Origin: Peptococcaceae bacterium
GTDB taxonomy: Bacteria; Bacillota; Desulfitobacteriia; Desulfitobacteriales; Syntrophobotulaceae
Direction: 5' to 3'
Assembly: GCA_012517475.1 (NCBI GenBank)
Contig: JAAYUV010000082.1
Location: 1-43,083 of the forward strand
Length of the DNA stretch: 43,083 nucleotides
The notes under the pieces are model-generated. The model did not search any database, had not been told where the DNA came from, and worked only from the letters and a program-made list of their open reading frames with translations. This document shows, one piece after another, positions 34,799 through 43,083 of this stretch. A program made the position numbers and the translations under genes. Position 1 is the first letter of the stretch. Every line of letters starts with the position of its first letter.

Positions 34799-35034
34799 TC
34801 TCATAAAATATGAGTTCATCAGAAAATGGCGGACCCTGTGTGTTTTTTTGGCAATTATTTTAGGAATGAATGCAGTTGTCATCTATGAACTGCGCTCGGG
34901 TGTTAATTCTTATTATTCAAAATGGAACTATTCAATATTCACATTTCGCAGTCTATATTCTTCTTCAGATATTAATTGGGTTGTGCTGGTTTCTTCTTTC
35001 CGCTTATTTATTGGATAGAAAAATTGATTTATAA
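34791..35034 (+). pseudogene. ABC-2 type permease reduced to its ends
   Basis: ATG 34791 with AAGGAGG opens MGNLIKYEFIRKWRTLCVFL and a first membrane helix (FLAIILGMNAVVIYEL), then runs to a stop at 35016-35018. In another frame the preceding bases read LCWFLLSAYLLDRKIDL and stop at 35034, the typical last helix and tail of ABC-2 permeases. The hundreds of residues expected between are missing. The start overlaps the ATPase end by eight bases. Confidence 0.75.
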
Positions 35035-35057
35035 ACTATATTCAATTTTTGCCTGAG

Positions 35058-35086
35058 GGGCTTTGCTTTGAAGTAAAGCCCTATTT
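35058..35086 (+). terminator. Weak terminator-like hairpin
   Basis: GGGCTTT and AAAGCCC pair around a ten-base loop. The tail CTATTTACTTT is poor in T's, so termination is uncertain. It lies between the broken permease and the convergent MarR gene. Confidence 0.4.
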
Positions 35087-35103
35087 ACTTTGGTGATGAT
35101 TTT

Positions 35104-35541
35104 TTATTCCAGTTTGCGGTTAAGAGTGTCTTTTAAAATCGTAAGGCTTTCAATGATAGAATCCATTTGTTGAGGAGGAATATCCTCCAGAATATCTTCA
35201 AAATATTTATCCAGATTAGCATCCATATTCTCATGTTTCGCCTGATGTTCAGGAGTTAAATTGACAAATACTACCCGGCGATCCTCTGTGCTTCGCTGGC
35301 GGGAGACTACCCCATGATCCTCCAATCTGTCGACGATTCCCGAAACGGTGCTGTTTGTAAGTCCCATTTTTTCGCTGAGCTCACTAATCTTCATTTTTCC
35401 GTTATGGGCAAGATTGTATATAATCATGGTTTGAGGTACGGTAAAATCACCTAGATCCAACTTGTTTTTTAAGCATTTATCAATGAGAGACCGGATTTCT
35501 TTTAAAAGAGTAAGCAAGGGGTGATTTTCATTTTTTTCCAT
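35104..35541 (-). CDS. MarR family transcriptional regulator
   Basis: 145 aa, full length for MarR. The winged helix-turn-helix is visible as KISELSEKMGLTNSTVSGIV, followed by DRLEDHGVVSRQRSTEDRRV with the wing arginines and Asp of the family. The flanking helices would form the dimer interface. AAGGAGA precedes the ATG. No partner gene is adjacent: upstream is a divergent HD-GYP gene, downstream the wrecked ABC operon. The ligand and targets are unknown. Confidence 0.92.
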   Translation of the reverse strand: MEKNENHPLLTLLKEIRSLIDKCLKNKLDLGDFTVPQTMIIYNLAHNGKMKISELSEKMGLTNSTVSGIVDRLEDHGVVSRQRSTEDRRVVFVNLTPEHQAKHENMDANLDKYFEDILEDIPPQQMDSIIESLTILKDTLNRKLE

Positions 35542-35656
35542 GGGTTTCTCCTTAGATTTGTTGTATTATGATCCCTGTTGCTGAATTATTTTTACACCAT
35601 AAAGATACCCCTCTTAAGGGAAAAATAAACATAGTAACAAAATGTACTTTTATGCC

Positions 35657-35834
35657 TTGAATTTTTCGAAAAAATTCAAAATTTTATTATTAATCTTACA
35701 AATTTTTTGTTTTTTTTATGGTATAATTTGTTAGCCTGGATACATAAATAGGCCATATTTCAGTAAAAAAATGTCATTATCTTGATGAAATAGGTCTTTT
35801 ATCCGATATTTTTCCCGAATATAAATGGTACAAT
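35657..35834 (+). promoter_or_regulatory. Promoter region and leader hairpin upstream of the HD-GYP gene
   Basis: The 359 bases between the MarR and HD-GYP genes hold no ORF of note. TTGAATTTTT-CG-AAAAAATTCAA (35657-35679) is a near-perfect AT-rich palindrome. An extended -10 (TGGTATAAT, 35719-35727) has no good -35. In the leader, AGGCC-TATTTCA (35750-35762) can pair with TGAAATAGGTCT (35786-35797), followed by TTTTA; this resembles a weak attenuator. A second extended -10, TGGTACAAT, lies at 35826-35834. I found no known c-di-GMP riboswitch core here. Confidence 0.45.
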
Positions 35835-35900
35835 ATTCTCAATGTTTGTATAACGACCTAATAGATAGATATTTTCTGTATTTGCGGAGTGTAGGATTAT

Positions 35901-36968
35901 ATGAGACTAGTTAATATAGCCTATGTCGATGAAGGATCCATATTAGCCAGGCCTGTCAGGAGCGCAAATGGAAGAGTTCTTCTTGGAGAAGGGGTGACTC
36001 TAAACCAGAATTTTTTAACTAAATTAAAACAATTAGGCTATGATATGCTTTTTATACGGGATGACCGTTTTAAAGATGTAGAAATCAATAATGCTGTTTC
36101 GGAAAAAACCAAGGAAATTGCCTATAACGCCATTTGCACGATCACCACTGCGGTTGATAATGATTCAAATACTAACATTGATGCAGATTCTGTCCGCTTC
36201 GCCGTTTTGAATATTATGGAAGATCTGATGTATAGTTTTGATATCCTTAGCAACTTAACCGATATCATGGGATATGACGAATATACTTTTCATCACTCAG
36301 TAAACACAACTGTCCTGGCTTTAATTCTGGCGATGGGTAAAGGATATACCCAATCAAAGCTGTTGGAATTAGGAATGGGTGTGCTTATGCACGATATCGG
36401 AAAAACAAATGTTCCGAAAGAGATATTGCATAATAAAGGCAAACTTAACGAGAAAGAGTTTGAAGAGATTAAAAAGCACTCTGCTTATGGGTTTGAATTC
36501 ATAAGAAAGAATCGTGATTTTAGTATCCACTCTGCACACGTGGCTTTTCAGCATCATGAAAAATGGATGGGCGGCGGTTATCCCCGGGGGCTTAAAGGAA
36601 CAGAAATTCATGAATTTGGAAGGATTGCTGCGGTAGCGGATGTATATGATGCATTGATCAGCAAGAGGCCATACCGTGATGCGATGGAGCCCTACCAGGC
36701 TTACGAATTCATCCTGGCCCAATCCGGTCATCAATTTGACCCGGAAATTGTTAGGTTATTTACGAAGTATGTTGCAGTATATCCGACCGGAACGGGAGTA
36801 GAACTGAGTAATGGTCTAAGGGGTAATGTCATCGGGCAAAATGCCTCTCTTCCGAACAGACCTATTGTTAGGGCGATTTTTAAGGAAAATGATCCATTGG
36901 AACAACATATTGATTTTGATTTATCCAGACAGCTCAACATTATGATTACCAAGATTGAAAATAGGTAA
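35901..36968 (+). CDS. HD-GYP domain protein (putative c-di-GMP phosphodiesterase)
   Basis: 355 aa. The N-terminal 100 or so residues (VDEGSILARPVRSANGRVLL, GEGVTLNQNFLTKLKQLGYD) are a short domain common before HD-GYP. The catalytic domain has HHSVNTTVLAL, MHDIGK (HD near residue 163), EEIKKHSAYGFEFI, QHHEKWMGGGYPRGLKG (the HHExxxGxGYP signature near 218) and DVYDALISKRPYR. The metal ligands look complete, so hydrolysis of c-di-GMP is plausible. No membrane segment is seen. It could oppose the GGDEF protein at 9611 in this window. A terminator follows. Confidence 0.92.
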   Translation: MRLVNIAYVDEGSILARPVRSANGRVLLGEGVTLNQNFLTKLKQLGYDMLFIRDDRFKDVEINNAVSEKTKEIAYNAICTITTAVDNDSNTNIDADSVRFAVLNIMEDLMYSFDILSNLTDIMGYDEYTFHHSVNTTVLALILAMGKGYTQSKLLELGMGVLMHDIGKTNVPKEILHNKGKLNEKEFEEIKKHSAYGFEFIRKNRDFSIHSAHVAFQHHEKWMGGGYPRGLKGTEIHEFGRIAAVADVYDALISKRPYRDAMEPYQAYEFILAQSGHQFDPEIVRLFTKYVAVYPTGTGVELSNGLRGNVIGQNASLPNRPIVRAIFKENDPLEQHIDFDLSRQLNIMITKIENR

Positions 36969-36985
36969 AGAGATAAAAAAAGCAA

Positions 36986-37012
36986 AACAACCTACCCGCT
37001 AGGTTGTTTTTG
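36986..37012 (+). terminator. Intrinsic terminator
   Basis: AACAACCTA pairs with TAGGTTGTT around CCCGC, followed by TTTTTG. Confidence 0.9.
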
Positions 37013-37045
37013 ACGTCCGTGGAAGGCAAGGGCACAGTCCTGTTT

Positions 37046-37089
37046 ATTATCGAACATTTTCTATAAAAACATAAAAAATGTTCGGTTTT
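37046..37089. promoter_or_regulatory. Tandem inverted PurBoxes (PurR operator)
   Basis: The B. subtilis PurBox consensus is AWWWCCGAACWWT. On the minus strand, 37089-37077 reads AAAACCGAACATT, a perfect match. On the plus strand, 37046-37058 reads ATTATCGAACATT, with one mismatch. The two face each other across 18 bases just upstream of the pur promoter, the B. subtilis arrangement. Binding by PurR, with PRPP as inducer, is inferred. The same bases can also form a hairpin followed by TTTTTT, so a role as a terminator for upstream transcription is possible. Confidence 0.8.
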
Positions 37090-37093
37090 TTAA

Positions 37094-37122
37094 TTGACCC
37101 ATGCAATTTTGTCGGGTAAAAT
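37094..37122 (+). promoter_or_regulatory. Promoter of the pur operon
   Basis: TTGACC at 37094-37099, 17 bases, TAAAAT at 37117-37122. It begins five bases after the second PurBox and about 65 bases before the purE ATG. Confidence 0.8.
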
Positions 37123-37187
37123 ATCCATAGACGCAAAAAATAGAAAAATTGCAACTCTAATTGTTTTATGATTAAGGAGGAAATGAT

Positions 37188-37685
37188 ATGGTTTCCGTTG
37201 GAGTGGTAATGGGCAGCGACTCTGATTTCGGAGTAATGGAAGAAGCTATTAAAACTTTAAAGCAGTTCGGAGTAAGTTATGAAGTCAAGGTTTCCTCTGC
37301 TCACCGTACTCTCAAACGTACTGTTAATTGGGTGGAAAACTTTGAAAATGCAGGTGGAAAAATCATCATAGCCGGCGCGGGACTCGCCGCTCATCTTCCG
37401 GGAGTGGTGGCAGGAGCTACCACCTTGCCGGTAATCGGTGTCCCAATCAGAAGCGGTGCTTTGGAAGGCGTAGATGCTCTTTATGCGATTGTCCAGATGC
37501 CTCCGGGTATTCCGGTTGCAACCGTAGGAATTAATGGCGCGCGTAATGCCGCACTCCTGGCTGTTGAAATGTTAAGCATAGAGGATATGGGGCTCCGCGA
37601 TGCGCTTAAGGCTTACAGAAAGAAAATGGCAGAAGAAGTCGAAGCCAAAGATAATGCTCTCCTGGAGAAGTTGAATTCCCTTTAA
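37188..37685 (+). CDS. purE: 5-(carboxyamino)imidazole ribonucleotide mutase (PurE)
   Basis: Carboxylation step of purine synthesis leading to CAIR. The 165 aa carry MGSDSDFGVM, the active-site SAHRT, IIAGAGLAAHLPGVVAG and VQMPPGIPVATVGI. Residues following SAHRT (LKRT) differ from the usual SAHRTP. No purK lies beside it; the gene may be elsewhere, or the enzyme may use CO2 directly as class II PurE does. That cannot be settled from this window. AAGGAGG precedes the ATG. First gene of the operon. Confidence 0.95.
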   Translation: MVSVGVVMGSDSDFGVMEEAIKTLKQFGVSYEVKVSSAHRTLKRTVNWVENFENAGGKIIIAGAGLAAHLPGVVAGATTLPVIGVPIRSGALEGVDALYAIVQMPPGIPVATVGINGARNAALLAVEMLSIEDMGLRDALKAYRKKMAEEVEAKDNALLEKLNSL

Positions 37686-37724
37686 TATTAATAAAAATGA
37701 ACGCTACGGAAAAGGAGAATACCC

Positions 37725-39023
37725 GTGATTGAAAGATACACTCTTCCCGCTATGGGAAGAATATGGGAAGATGAATACCGGCTGCAACTGTGGCTTAAAA
37801 TCGAGATTGCTGCTTGTGAAGGTTGGGCTGAGATCGGAAAAATCCCGGCAGAAGCAGTTCAGGTAATTAAGGAAAAAGCAGCTTTTTCCTGGGAACGGGT
37901 CAAAGAGATTGAAGAGACAACCCATCACGATGTACTGGCATTTTTAACAAACCTGGCTGAAAACGTCGGGGATGAAGCAAAATATATTCACTTGGGGCTT
38001 ACGTCTTCCGATATGCTGGATACGGCTCTCTCTTTGCAGCTGGTTGAGGCTACGGATATTATTCTGGCCAAGATGGATAAACTGATTGATGTACTCGGAG
38101 CAAAAGCTTTGGAGTATAAGGATACCTTGCAGATGGGAAGATCACACGGGATTCATGCTGAACCCATCACTTTCGGATTAAAATTTGCCCTTTGGTACGA
38201 TGAAATGAAACGGCAGAAAGAAAGATTGCTGTTTGCAAAGGAGGAGATCCGTGTCGGCCAAATTTCGGGGGCAGTCGGAACTTTTGCCAATGTTGATCCG
38301 CGGGTTGAGGAATGGGTATGCAAGAGTCTTGGTTTAAAGCCGGCCCCGGTATCTACCCAAATCATTCAAAGGGACCGTCACGCCTTCTATGTTGCCGTCC
38401 TGGCAGGGATTGCTTCTTCCCTGGATAAGATTGCTACGGAGATTCGTAATCTTCAGCGTACGGATGTTCATGAGGTGGAAGAACCATTTGCCAAAGGGCA
38501 GAAAGGTTCTTCAGCCATGCCCCATAAAAAGAACCCCATCATTGCAGAACGAATTTGCGGAATGGCTCGGCTGATCAGAGGAAATGCCCAGGTTGCATTT
38601 GAAAATGTGGCACTCTGGCATGAAAGAGATATTTCCCATTCTTCGGCCGAAAGGGTTATCCTGCCGGACAGCACGATCGCTCTGGATTATATACTGCAAA
38701 AGATGATTCAAACGCTGGAAGGGTTAAGGGTTTTCCCGGAACAGATGTTGGAGAACATCGAAAAAGTTTATGGACTGATCTTTTCCCAGAGACTGATGCT
38801 CTCCTTGGTTGATAAGGGGATCAGCAGGGAAACTTCTTATGCCTGGGTGCAAAGAAATGCAATGAAGGCCTGGGATACCCGATCTTCTTTCAAGGATTAT
38901 GTCCTGCAGGATCCCGAAATCATGAGTGTTCTTACCGGTAAAGAAGTGGAAGAGCTGTTTGATTATGGGTATCATACCAAGAATGTTGATTATATCTTCA
39001 AACGGGTGGGTTTACTTAAGTAA
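37725..39023 (+). CDS. purB: Adenylosuccinate lyase
   Basis: Acts twice in purine synthesis: on SAICAR to give AICAR, and on adenylosuccinate to give AMP. The 432 aa show TTHHDVLAFLTNLAE, HLGLTSSDMLDTA, MGRSHGIHAEP with the catalytic His, and the fumarase-family signature GSSAMPHKKNP with its catalytic Ser in a mobile loop. The start is a GTG (VIERYTLPAMGRIW) after AAAGGAGA, 39 bases after purE. Confidence 0.96.
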   Translation: MIERYTLPAMGRIWEDEYRLQLWLKIEIAACEGWAEIGKIPAEAVQVIKEKAAFSWERVKEIEETTHHDVLAFLTNLAENVGDEAKYIHLGLTSSDMLDTALSLQLVEATDIILAKMDKLIDVLGAKALEYKDTLQMGRSHGIHAEPITFGLKFALWYDEMKRQKERLLFAKEEIRVGQISGAVGTFANVDPRVEEWVCKSLGLKPAPVSTQIIQRDRHAFYVAVLAGIASSLDKIATEIRNLQRTDVHEVEEPFAKGQKGSSAMPHKKNPIIAERICGMARLIRGNAQVAFENVALWHERDISHSSAERVILPDSTIALDYILQKMIQTLEGLRVFPEQMLENIEKVYGLIFSQRLMLSLVDKGISRETSYAWVQRNAMKAWDTRSSFKDYVLQDPEIMSVLTGKEVEELFDYGYHTKNVDYIFKRVGLLK

Positions 39024-39096
39024 ATTCATGATCAACTTACGTGTATTTATTAGCAGATGCTTATGAAATCAATTATTTTATTGGAGGGTTATAAAA

Positions 39097-39816
39097 ATGG
39101 AAAAACTGGCGATGTTGTATGAGGGGAAAGCAAAGAAAATCTATGATACCGATGACAAAAATTATTTCTGGGTCGAATATAAAGATGATGCCACCGCGTT
39201 TAACGGAATTAAGAAGGGAACTATTGCTGACAAAGGAATTATTAATAATAAAATGTCTGCTATGATGTTTACTTATCTTGCCCAAAACGGCGTAAACACC
39301 CACTTTGTAGAATTAATTAATGACCGGGTTCAGATTGTCAGACGTTTAGAAATGATTCCCCTGGAAATTGTTGTCCGGAATATTGTTGCAGGCAGTTTAT
39401 CCAAACGAGTCGGAAAAGAAGAAGGTTTTGTATTGGCTTCTCCTGTTTTTGAACTTTATTACAAAGATGATAACCTGGGAGATCCAATGGTAAATGAAAC
39501 TCATGCCATCGCTTTGGGTTGGGCTACCATGGATCAAATCAATGCCATGAAAGATATTGCACTGAAAGTGAACGAACTGATGATGGCAATTGTGGCCAAA
39601 GCCGGAATAGACCTGGTAGATTATAAATTGGAATTTGGGGTATGCAACGGAAAGGTGATGCTCGGGGACGAAATCTCTCCGGATACCTGCCGTTTTTGGG
39701 ATAAAGATACTCAGGAAAAATTGGATAAGGACCGTTTCCGTCGGGATCTTGGCAAAGTGGAAGAAGCATATGTAGAAGTGTACAGCCGTATTAAGGAGGC
39801 TATTGCCAATGCTTAA
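39097..39816 (+). CDS. purC: SAICAR synthetase
   Basis: ATP-dependent ligation of aspartate to CAIR. The 239 aa contain [14 protein letters not shown] at the nucleotide site, [13 protein letters not shown], the substrate-binding [17 protein letters not shown] and the signature LVDYKLEFG with [14 protein letters not shown]. It follows purB after 73 bases with GGAGG before the ATG. Its 3' end carries the ribosome site of purS. Confidence 0.97.
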   Translation: MEKLAMLYEGKAKKIYDTDDKNYFWVEYKDDATAFNGIKKGTIADKGIINNKMSAMMFTYLAQNGVNTHFVELINDRVQIVRRLEMIPLEIVVRNIVAGSLSKRVGKEEGFVLASPVFELYYKDDNLGDPMVNETHAIALGWATMDQINAMKDIALKVNELMMAIVAKAGIDLVDYKLEFGVCNGKVMLGDEISPDTCRFWDKDTQEKLDKDRFRRDLGKVEEAYVEVYSRIKEAIANA

Positions 39817-40051
39817 GGCCAATGTCACCGTTGTTTTAAAAAAGAGCATCCTTGATCCACAGGGGAGCGCCGTGGAAAAAGCCCTGAAAAGTATGAAATA
39901 CCCTGTGGAATCTGTGAGAATCGGCAAATTTATGGAAGTAACCTTAGCGGAGGCTGATAGGGGCAAGGCAGAGGAAATCATGCATGAAATCTGCCGCAAG
40001 CTCTTATCCAATCCTGTTATTGAAGATTATTCCTTTGAACTGGAGGGCTGA
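39809..40051 (+). CDS. purS: FGAM synthase subunit PurS
   Basis: 80-aa structural subunit that bridges PurQ and PurL in the three-part FGAM synthase of Gram-positives. The start [20 protein letters not shown] is typical, followed by [10 protein letters not shown] choose the ATG at 39809, with AAGGAGG at 39794-39800, over the TTG six bases earlier. It overlaps purC by eight bases. Confidence 0.95.
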   Translation: MLKANVTVVLKKSILDPQGSAVEKALKSMKYPVESVRIGKFMEVTLAEADRGKAEEIMHEICRKLLSNPVIEDYSFELEG

Positions 40052-40053
40052 AC

Positions 40054-40761
40054 TTGAAGATCGGCATTGTACGTTTTCCGGGTTCAAATTGTGAGGTTGA
40101 TTGCCTGGAGGCCTGGCGTGTAGCTGGGGAGGACCCGGTAATGATCTGGCATCAGGAAACCTCTGTCAAAGGGTATGACCTCATTGTCTTACCCGGTGGT
40201 TTTTCTTACGGAGACTATCTGCGTACGGGAGCCATCGCCCGTTTTTCACCCATCATGGACGATGTGATCAGGTTTGCTAAAAGCGGGGGGCTTGTCTGGG
40301 GAATCTGCAACGGCTTTCAAATCCTGACTGAATGCGGGCTTCTCCCGGGGGCTTTACTGCGTAATGCCGGACTGCATTTTATTTGCAGCCCTCAGTATCT
40401 TAGGGTAGAGCGTACGGATCTTGCTTTCACCGGAGAATACCGCCAGGGGCAAATTATCCAGATTCCCGTTAATCATGGGGAAGGAAATTATACAGTCGAC
40501 GATGAAGGTCTTGCCAGGCTTAAGGCCAATAACCAGATTGTTTTTCGCTATGTAACGCTGGAAGGTGAAGTAACTGATCAAGGGAATCCTAACGGTTCAC
40601 GGGAAAATATTGCGGGAATTGTCAATAAGGAAGGCAATGTGTTAGGAATGATGCCACATCCGGAAAGAGTTGTGGAAGAATCAATCGGAGGGGTCGATGG
40701 AAAGGGAATGTTTATTTCGATCCTGAAACACTGGGAGAGGAGAACACAGCATGGAGCCTAA
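40054..40761 (+). CDS. purQ: FGAM synthase glutaminase subunit PurQ
   Basis: Class I glutamine amidotransferase that feeds ammonia to PurL. The 235 aa carry [32 protein letters not shown], the nucleophile in [19 protein letters not shown] and the His-Glu pair in [11 protein letters not shown]. The start is a TTG two bases after purS, with GAGGG ahead. The stop overlaps purL by 11 bases. Confidence 0.96.
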   Translation: MKIGIVRFPGSNCEVDCLEAWRVAGEDPVMIWHQETSVKGYDLIVLPGGFSYGDYLRTGAIARFSPIMDDVIRFAKSGGLVWGICNGFQILTECGLLPGALLRNAGLHFICSPQYLRVERTDLAFTGEYRQGQIIQIPVNHGEGNYTVDDEGLARLKANNQIVFRYVTLEGEVTDQGNPNGSRENIAGIVNKEGNVLGMMPHPERVVEESIGGVDGKGMFISILKHWERRTQHGA

Positions 40762-42949
40762 AGTTTGGAGGGAAATGGGTCTAACCGATGAAGAATATGC
40801 TAAGGTAAAAGAACTCATGGGAAGAGAGCCTAATTTTCTGGAAATAGGTGTTTTTTCCGTTATGTGGTCAGAACATTGTTCTTATAAAACCTCTAAACCT
40901 ATCCTGAAAAACTTTCCCACCAAGGGACCCCAAGTCCTTCAAGGACCTGGGGAAAATGCGGGGATTGTTGATATCGGTGATAACCTAGCGGTTGTGTTTA
41001 AAATGGAATCTCATAATCATCCTTCGGCTATTGAACCGTATCAGGGAGCGGCAACCGGAGTAGGCGGAATCCTTCGGGATGTTTTTACTATGGGAGCCCG
41101 TCCTGTAGCAGTACTGGATGCTTTGCGCTTTGGTCCTTTGGACGAAGGGAACAACAAATATCTTTTTAGCGGTGTAGTAGGCGGAATAGGCGGTTACGGC
41201 AATTCCATAGGCATCCCGACTGTTGGAGGAGATGTCTATTTTCATTCTTCATACAGCGGTAATCCTTTAGTGAATGCGATGGCAGTCGGGCTTCTGGAAC
41301 ACCGGCATATTGCCAAGGGCGTTGCTTCCGGGGTAGGGAATCCGGTTATGGTAGTAGGAGCCCGAACCGGCAGGGATGGTATTCATGGAGCTACTTTTGC
41401 TTCTGTTGAACTGAGTGAAGAATCCGAATCCAAGCGATCCGCAGTTCAGGTTGGCGATCCTTTTATGGAGAAACTTTTGATGGAGGCCTGCCTGGAGCTG
41501 ATTCAGGCTGATGCCCTGGTTGGTATTCAAGATATGGGGGCCGCAGGCTTGACCAGTTCTTCTTCTGAAATGGCAGGCAGGGGAAACAGCGGGATTGAAA
41601 TGGATTTAAGTTTGGTTCCCCGCCGGGAAACGGGAATGACCCCATATGAGATCATGCTTTCCGAATCTCAGGAACGGATGCTGGTCGTACCCAAAGCCGG
41701 AAGAGAAAAAGAAGTTGAAGAAGTCCTAAACCGTTGGGGTTTGGAAGCAACAGTAGTAGGAAGGGTCACTGGGGATGGGATGCTGCGTCTTCTTGAGGAT
41801 GGTAAAATGGTTGCAGAAATTCCTGTGAAAGCATTGACTGAAGAAGCGCCGGTATATCATAGACCATCAAGGGAACCTCAATATTATCAGGAATTGAAGG
41901 GTATTTCTATGGAAGGCTTTAAAATGAAAGATTCCGTAGAAAATGTTCTGCTCGCTTTGCTGGCTAATCCAACCATTGCCAGTAAAGAGTGGGTTTACAG
42001 GCAATACGACCATCAGGTAGGAACGAATACCGCGGTCGTTCCCGGTGGTGATGCAGGTGTTCTTCGTGTCAGGGGTACCAAAAAGGGGATCGCGATGACG
42101 ACTGACTGCAATTCACGTTACGTTTATCTTGATCCATATATTGGCGGTGCATTGGCTGTAGTTGAAGCTGCACAAAACATCGCCTGTGTCGGAGCTAAAC
42201 CTTTAGCGATTACTGATTGTTTGAATTTTGGCAATCCTGAAAAACCGGAGATCTTTTGGCAGTTTGAACAAGCCTGTGCCGGTGTGGCTGAAGCCTGCAG
42301 AGTCCTTGAGACTCCTGTAACCGGAGGCAATGTCAGTCTTTATAATGAGACGCCAGGTATGGCCGTTTATCCCACCCCGATGATCGGGATGATTGGTTTA
42401 TTGGAAGATTTAGATCTGGTTCTATGTAATCACATAAAAACCGAGGGGGAGCAAATCTATCTCCTGGGTGAATTAGAGGGTGAACTTGCAGGTTCAGAAT
42501 ATCTTGCAATGTTTGAAAACCTGGAAGCCGGTGCCCTGCCGGAATTAAATCTGAAAAATATTAAGGAAATTCTCACTTTCCTTCTGAAACTGAATGGCAA
42601 GGGATTACTAACGGCTGCTCACGATATTTCGGAGGGTGGTTTGGCCGTGGCTTTGGCTGAAATGACTGTTCAGTACGGTGCGTCAGTGAATCTGGAGACC
42701 GCGGATAAGCTAAAGGCCTTGTTCGGCGAGCGTTTGGGGAGAATTCTTATTTCCACCACAAAAGGGAATGCGGCAAAGATAGAATCGCTTGCGCACCAGG
42801 CGGGGGTTTCGTTGCGTCATCTTGGGGAAAGCGGTGGAAAAACCCTGACGATTATGGTAAACGGATCAAAATGTCTCGATGTTTCTTTAGATAAATATCG
42901 TCCGGTCTTTGAACGCACAATCCGTAATATCATGAATTCTGATAATTAG
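40751..42949 (+). CDS. purL: FGAM synthase large subunit PurL
   Basis: ATP-dependent conversion of FGAR to FGAM. At 732 aa it is the short PurL that needs PurS and PurQ, unlike the 1300-aa enterobacterial form. Motifs seen are [40 protein letters not shown] split over the catalytic region, [17 protein letters not shown] and the second-half [21 protein letters not shown] precedes the ATG. It is the last complete gene in the window. Confidence 0.97.
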   Translation: MEPKVWREMGLTDEEYAKVKELMGREPNFLEIGVFSVMWSEHCSYKTSKPILKNFPTKGPQVLQGPGENAGIVDIGDNLAVVFKMESHNHPSAIEPYQGAATGVGGILRDVFTMGARPVAVLDALRFGPLDEGNNKYLFSGVVGGIGGYGNSIGIPTVGGDVYFHSSYSGNPLVNAMAVGLLEHRHIAKGVASGVGNPVMVVGARTGRDGIHGATFASVELSEESESKRSAVQVGDPFMEKLLMEACLELIQADALVGIQDMGAAGLTSSSSEMAGRGNSGIEMDLSLVPRRETGMTPYEIMLSESQERMLVVPKAGREKEVEEVLNRWGLEATVVGRVTGDGMLRLLEDGKMVAEIPVKALTEEAPVYHRPSREPQYYQELKGISMEGFKMKDSVENVLLALLANPTIASKEWVYRQYDHQVGTNTAVVPGGDAGVLRVRGTKKGIAMTTDCNSRYVYLDPYIGGALAVVEAAQNIACVGAKPLAITDCLNFGNPEKPEIFWQFEQACAGVAEACRVLETPVTGGNVSLYNETPGMAVYPTPMIGMIGLLEDLDLVLCNHIKTEGEQIYLLGELEGELAGSEYLAMFENLEAGALPELNLKNIKEILTFLLKLNGKGLLTAAHDISEGGLAVALAEMTVQYGASVNLETADKLKALFGERLGRILISTTKGNAAKIESLAHQAGVSLRHLGESGGKTLTIMVNGSKCLDVSLDKYRPVFERTIRNIMNSDN

Positions 42950-43083
42950 TTTCCCCTGATAAAGTCCAGTCAAACAAAAACTAATCTCCGGATTCCTTCC
43001 CAGTTATACTCAGATTTATCCCGTTATTTCTTTTCTTTGTCTTAGTTTGTCTTCACCTTGAGCATTTTGGCAGCTCTTAGAAG
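42950..43083. other. Window end after purL, no gene seen
   Basis: 134 bases without a convincing start, ribosome site or terminator. The next pur gene, if the operon goes on, would begin beyond the window. Confidence 0.5.

Noticed and set aside
35735-35900. Known c-di-GMP riboswitch before the HD-GYP gene
   Set aside because: No GEMM-type core motifs were found in the leader.
37012-37187. Possible purine riboswitch in the pur leader
   Set aside because: The conserved loop and junction bases of the purine aptamer are absent; PurBoxes and a simple promoter explain the region.
1-43083. CRISPR arrays, prophage, insertion sequences, tRNA or rRNA genes, defence islands
   Set aside because: No repeat-spacer pattern, transposase, integrase, phage structural gene or tRNA-like fold was seen on either strand.

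Overview
This window is a stretch of low-to-mid GC chromosome from a Gram-positive anaerobe. The genes point to the Clostridia, most likely the Peptococcaceae/Desulfitobacteriaceae group (Desulfitobacterium, Desulfosporosinus, Dehalobacter). The signs are AddAB in place of RecBCD, a tRNA-Trp T-box in front of trp, a PurR-type operator in front of pur, three-subunit PurSQL, Fe-S flavoproteins and ferredoxin-like proteins, and strong AGGAGG ribosome sites with frequent GTG/TTG starts. The genus is inference; no rRNA or other marker is present.

Layout. recQ (219-1997, +) converges on a compact trpEGDCFBA operon (8514-2017, -), which is preceded by a T-box leader and a good sigma-A promoter. Next come the 5' remnant of a UPF0178 gene (9005), a promoter driving a two-gene unit (an unknown 115-aa protein coupled to a CBS-GGDEF protein, 9267-10471), an Fe-S flavoprotein on the other strand (10589-11173), and addB-addA (11380-18587). 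A ferritin-like protein and a DUF6765-type protein follow. Then comes a short self-contained transcription unit with a perfect consensus promoter and a 56-codon ORF (20431-20760). The aroF-tyrA-aroA-aroC-pheA operon (20801-26202) follows. With trp, the window therefore covers entry into the shikimate pathway, its last two steps, and all three branches from chorismate to Trp, Phe and Tyr.

26277-35034 is accessory and visibly eroding. It holds two paralogous small membrane proteins, a Cys-rich 4Fe-4S protein, a ferredoxin cut after 15 codons and an unknown 163-181-aa protein. An ECF sigma factor there has lost its middle while its anti-sigma partner stays intact, and a DUF4097-type surface protein follows. 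After a PepV-type dipeptidase and a secreted protein comes a GntR/YtrA-type ABC operon whose ATPase carries a one-base frameshift in Walker A and whose permease is reduced to its two ends. A MarR regulator and an HD-GYP phosphodiesterase-type protein follow.

The right end is purE-purB-purC-purS-purQ-purL (37188-42949), behind a promoter with two inverted PurBox-like sites.

Most of the window is housekeeping metabolism and DNA repair. The least explained parts are the 115-aa/CBS-GGDEF pair, the small unit at 20431-20760, the tandem membrane proteins at 26277-27093, and the repeated wrecking of regulatory and transport genes. I saw no phage, insertion sequence, CRISPR array, tRNA or rRNA.
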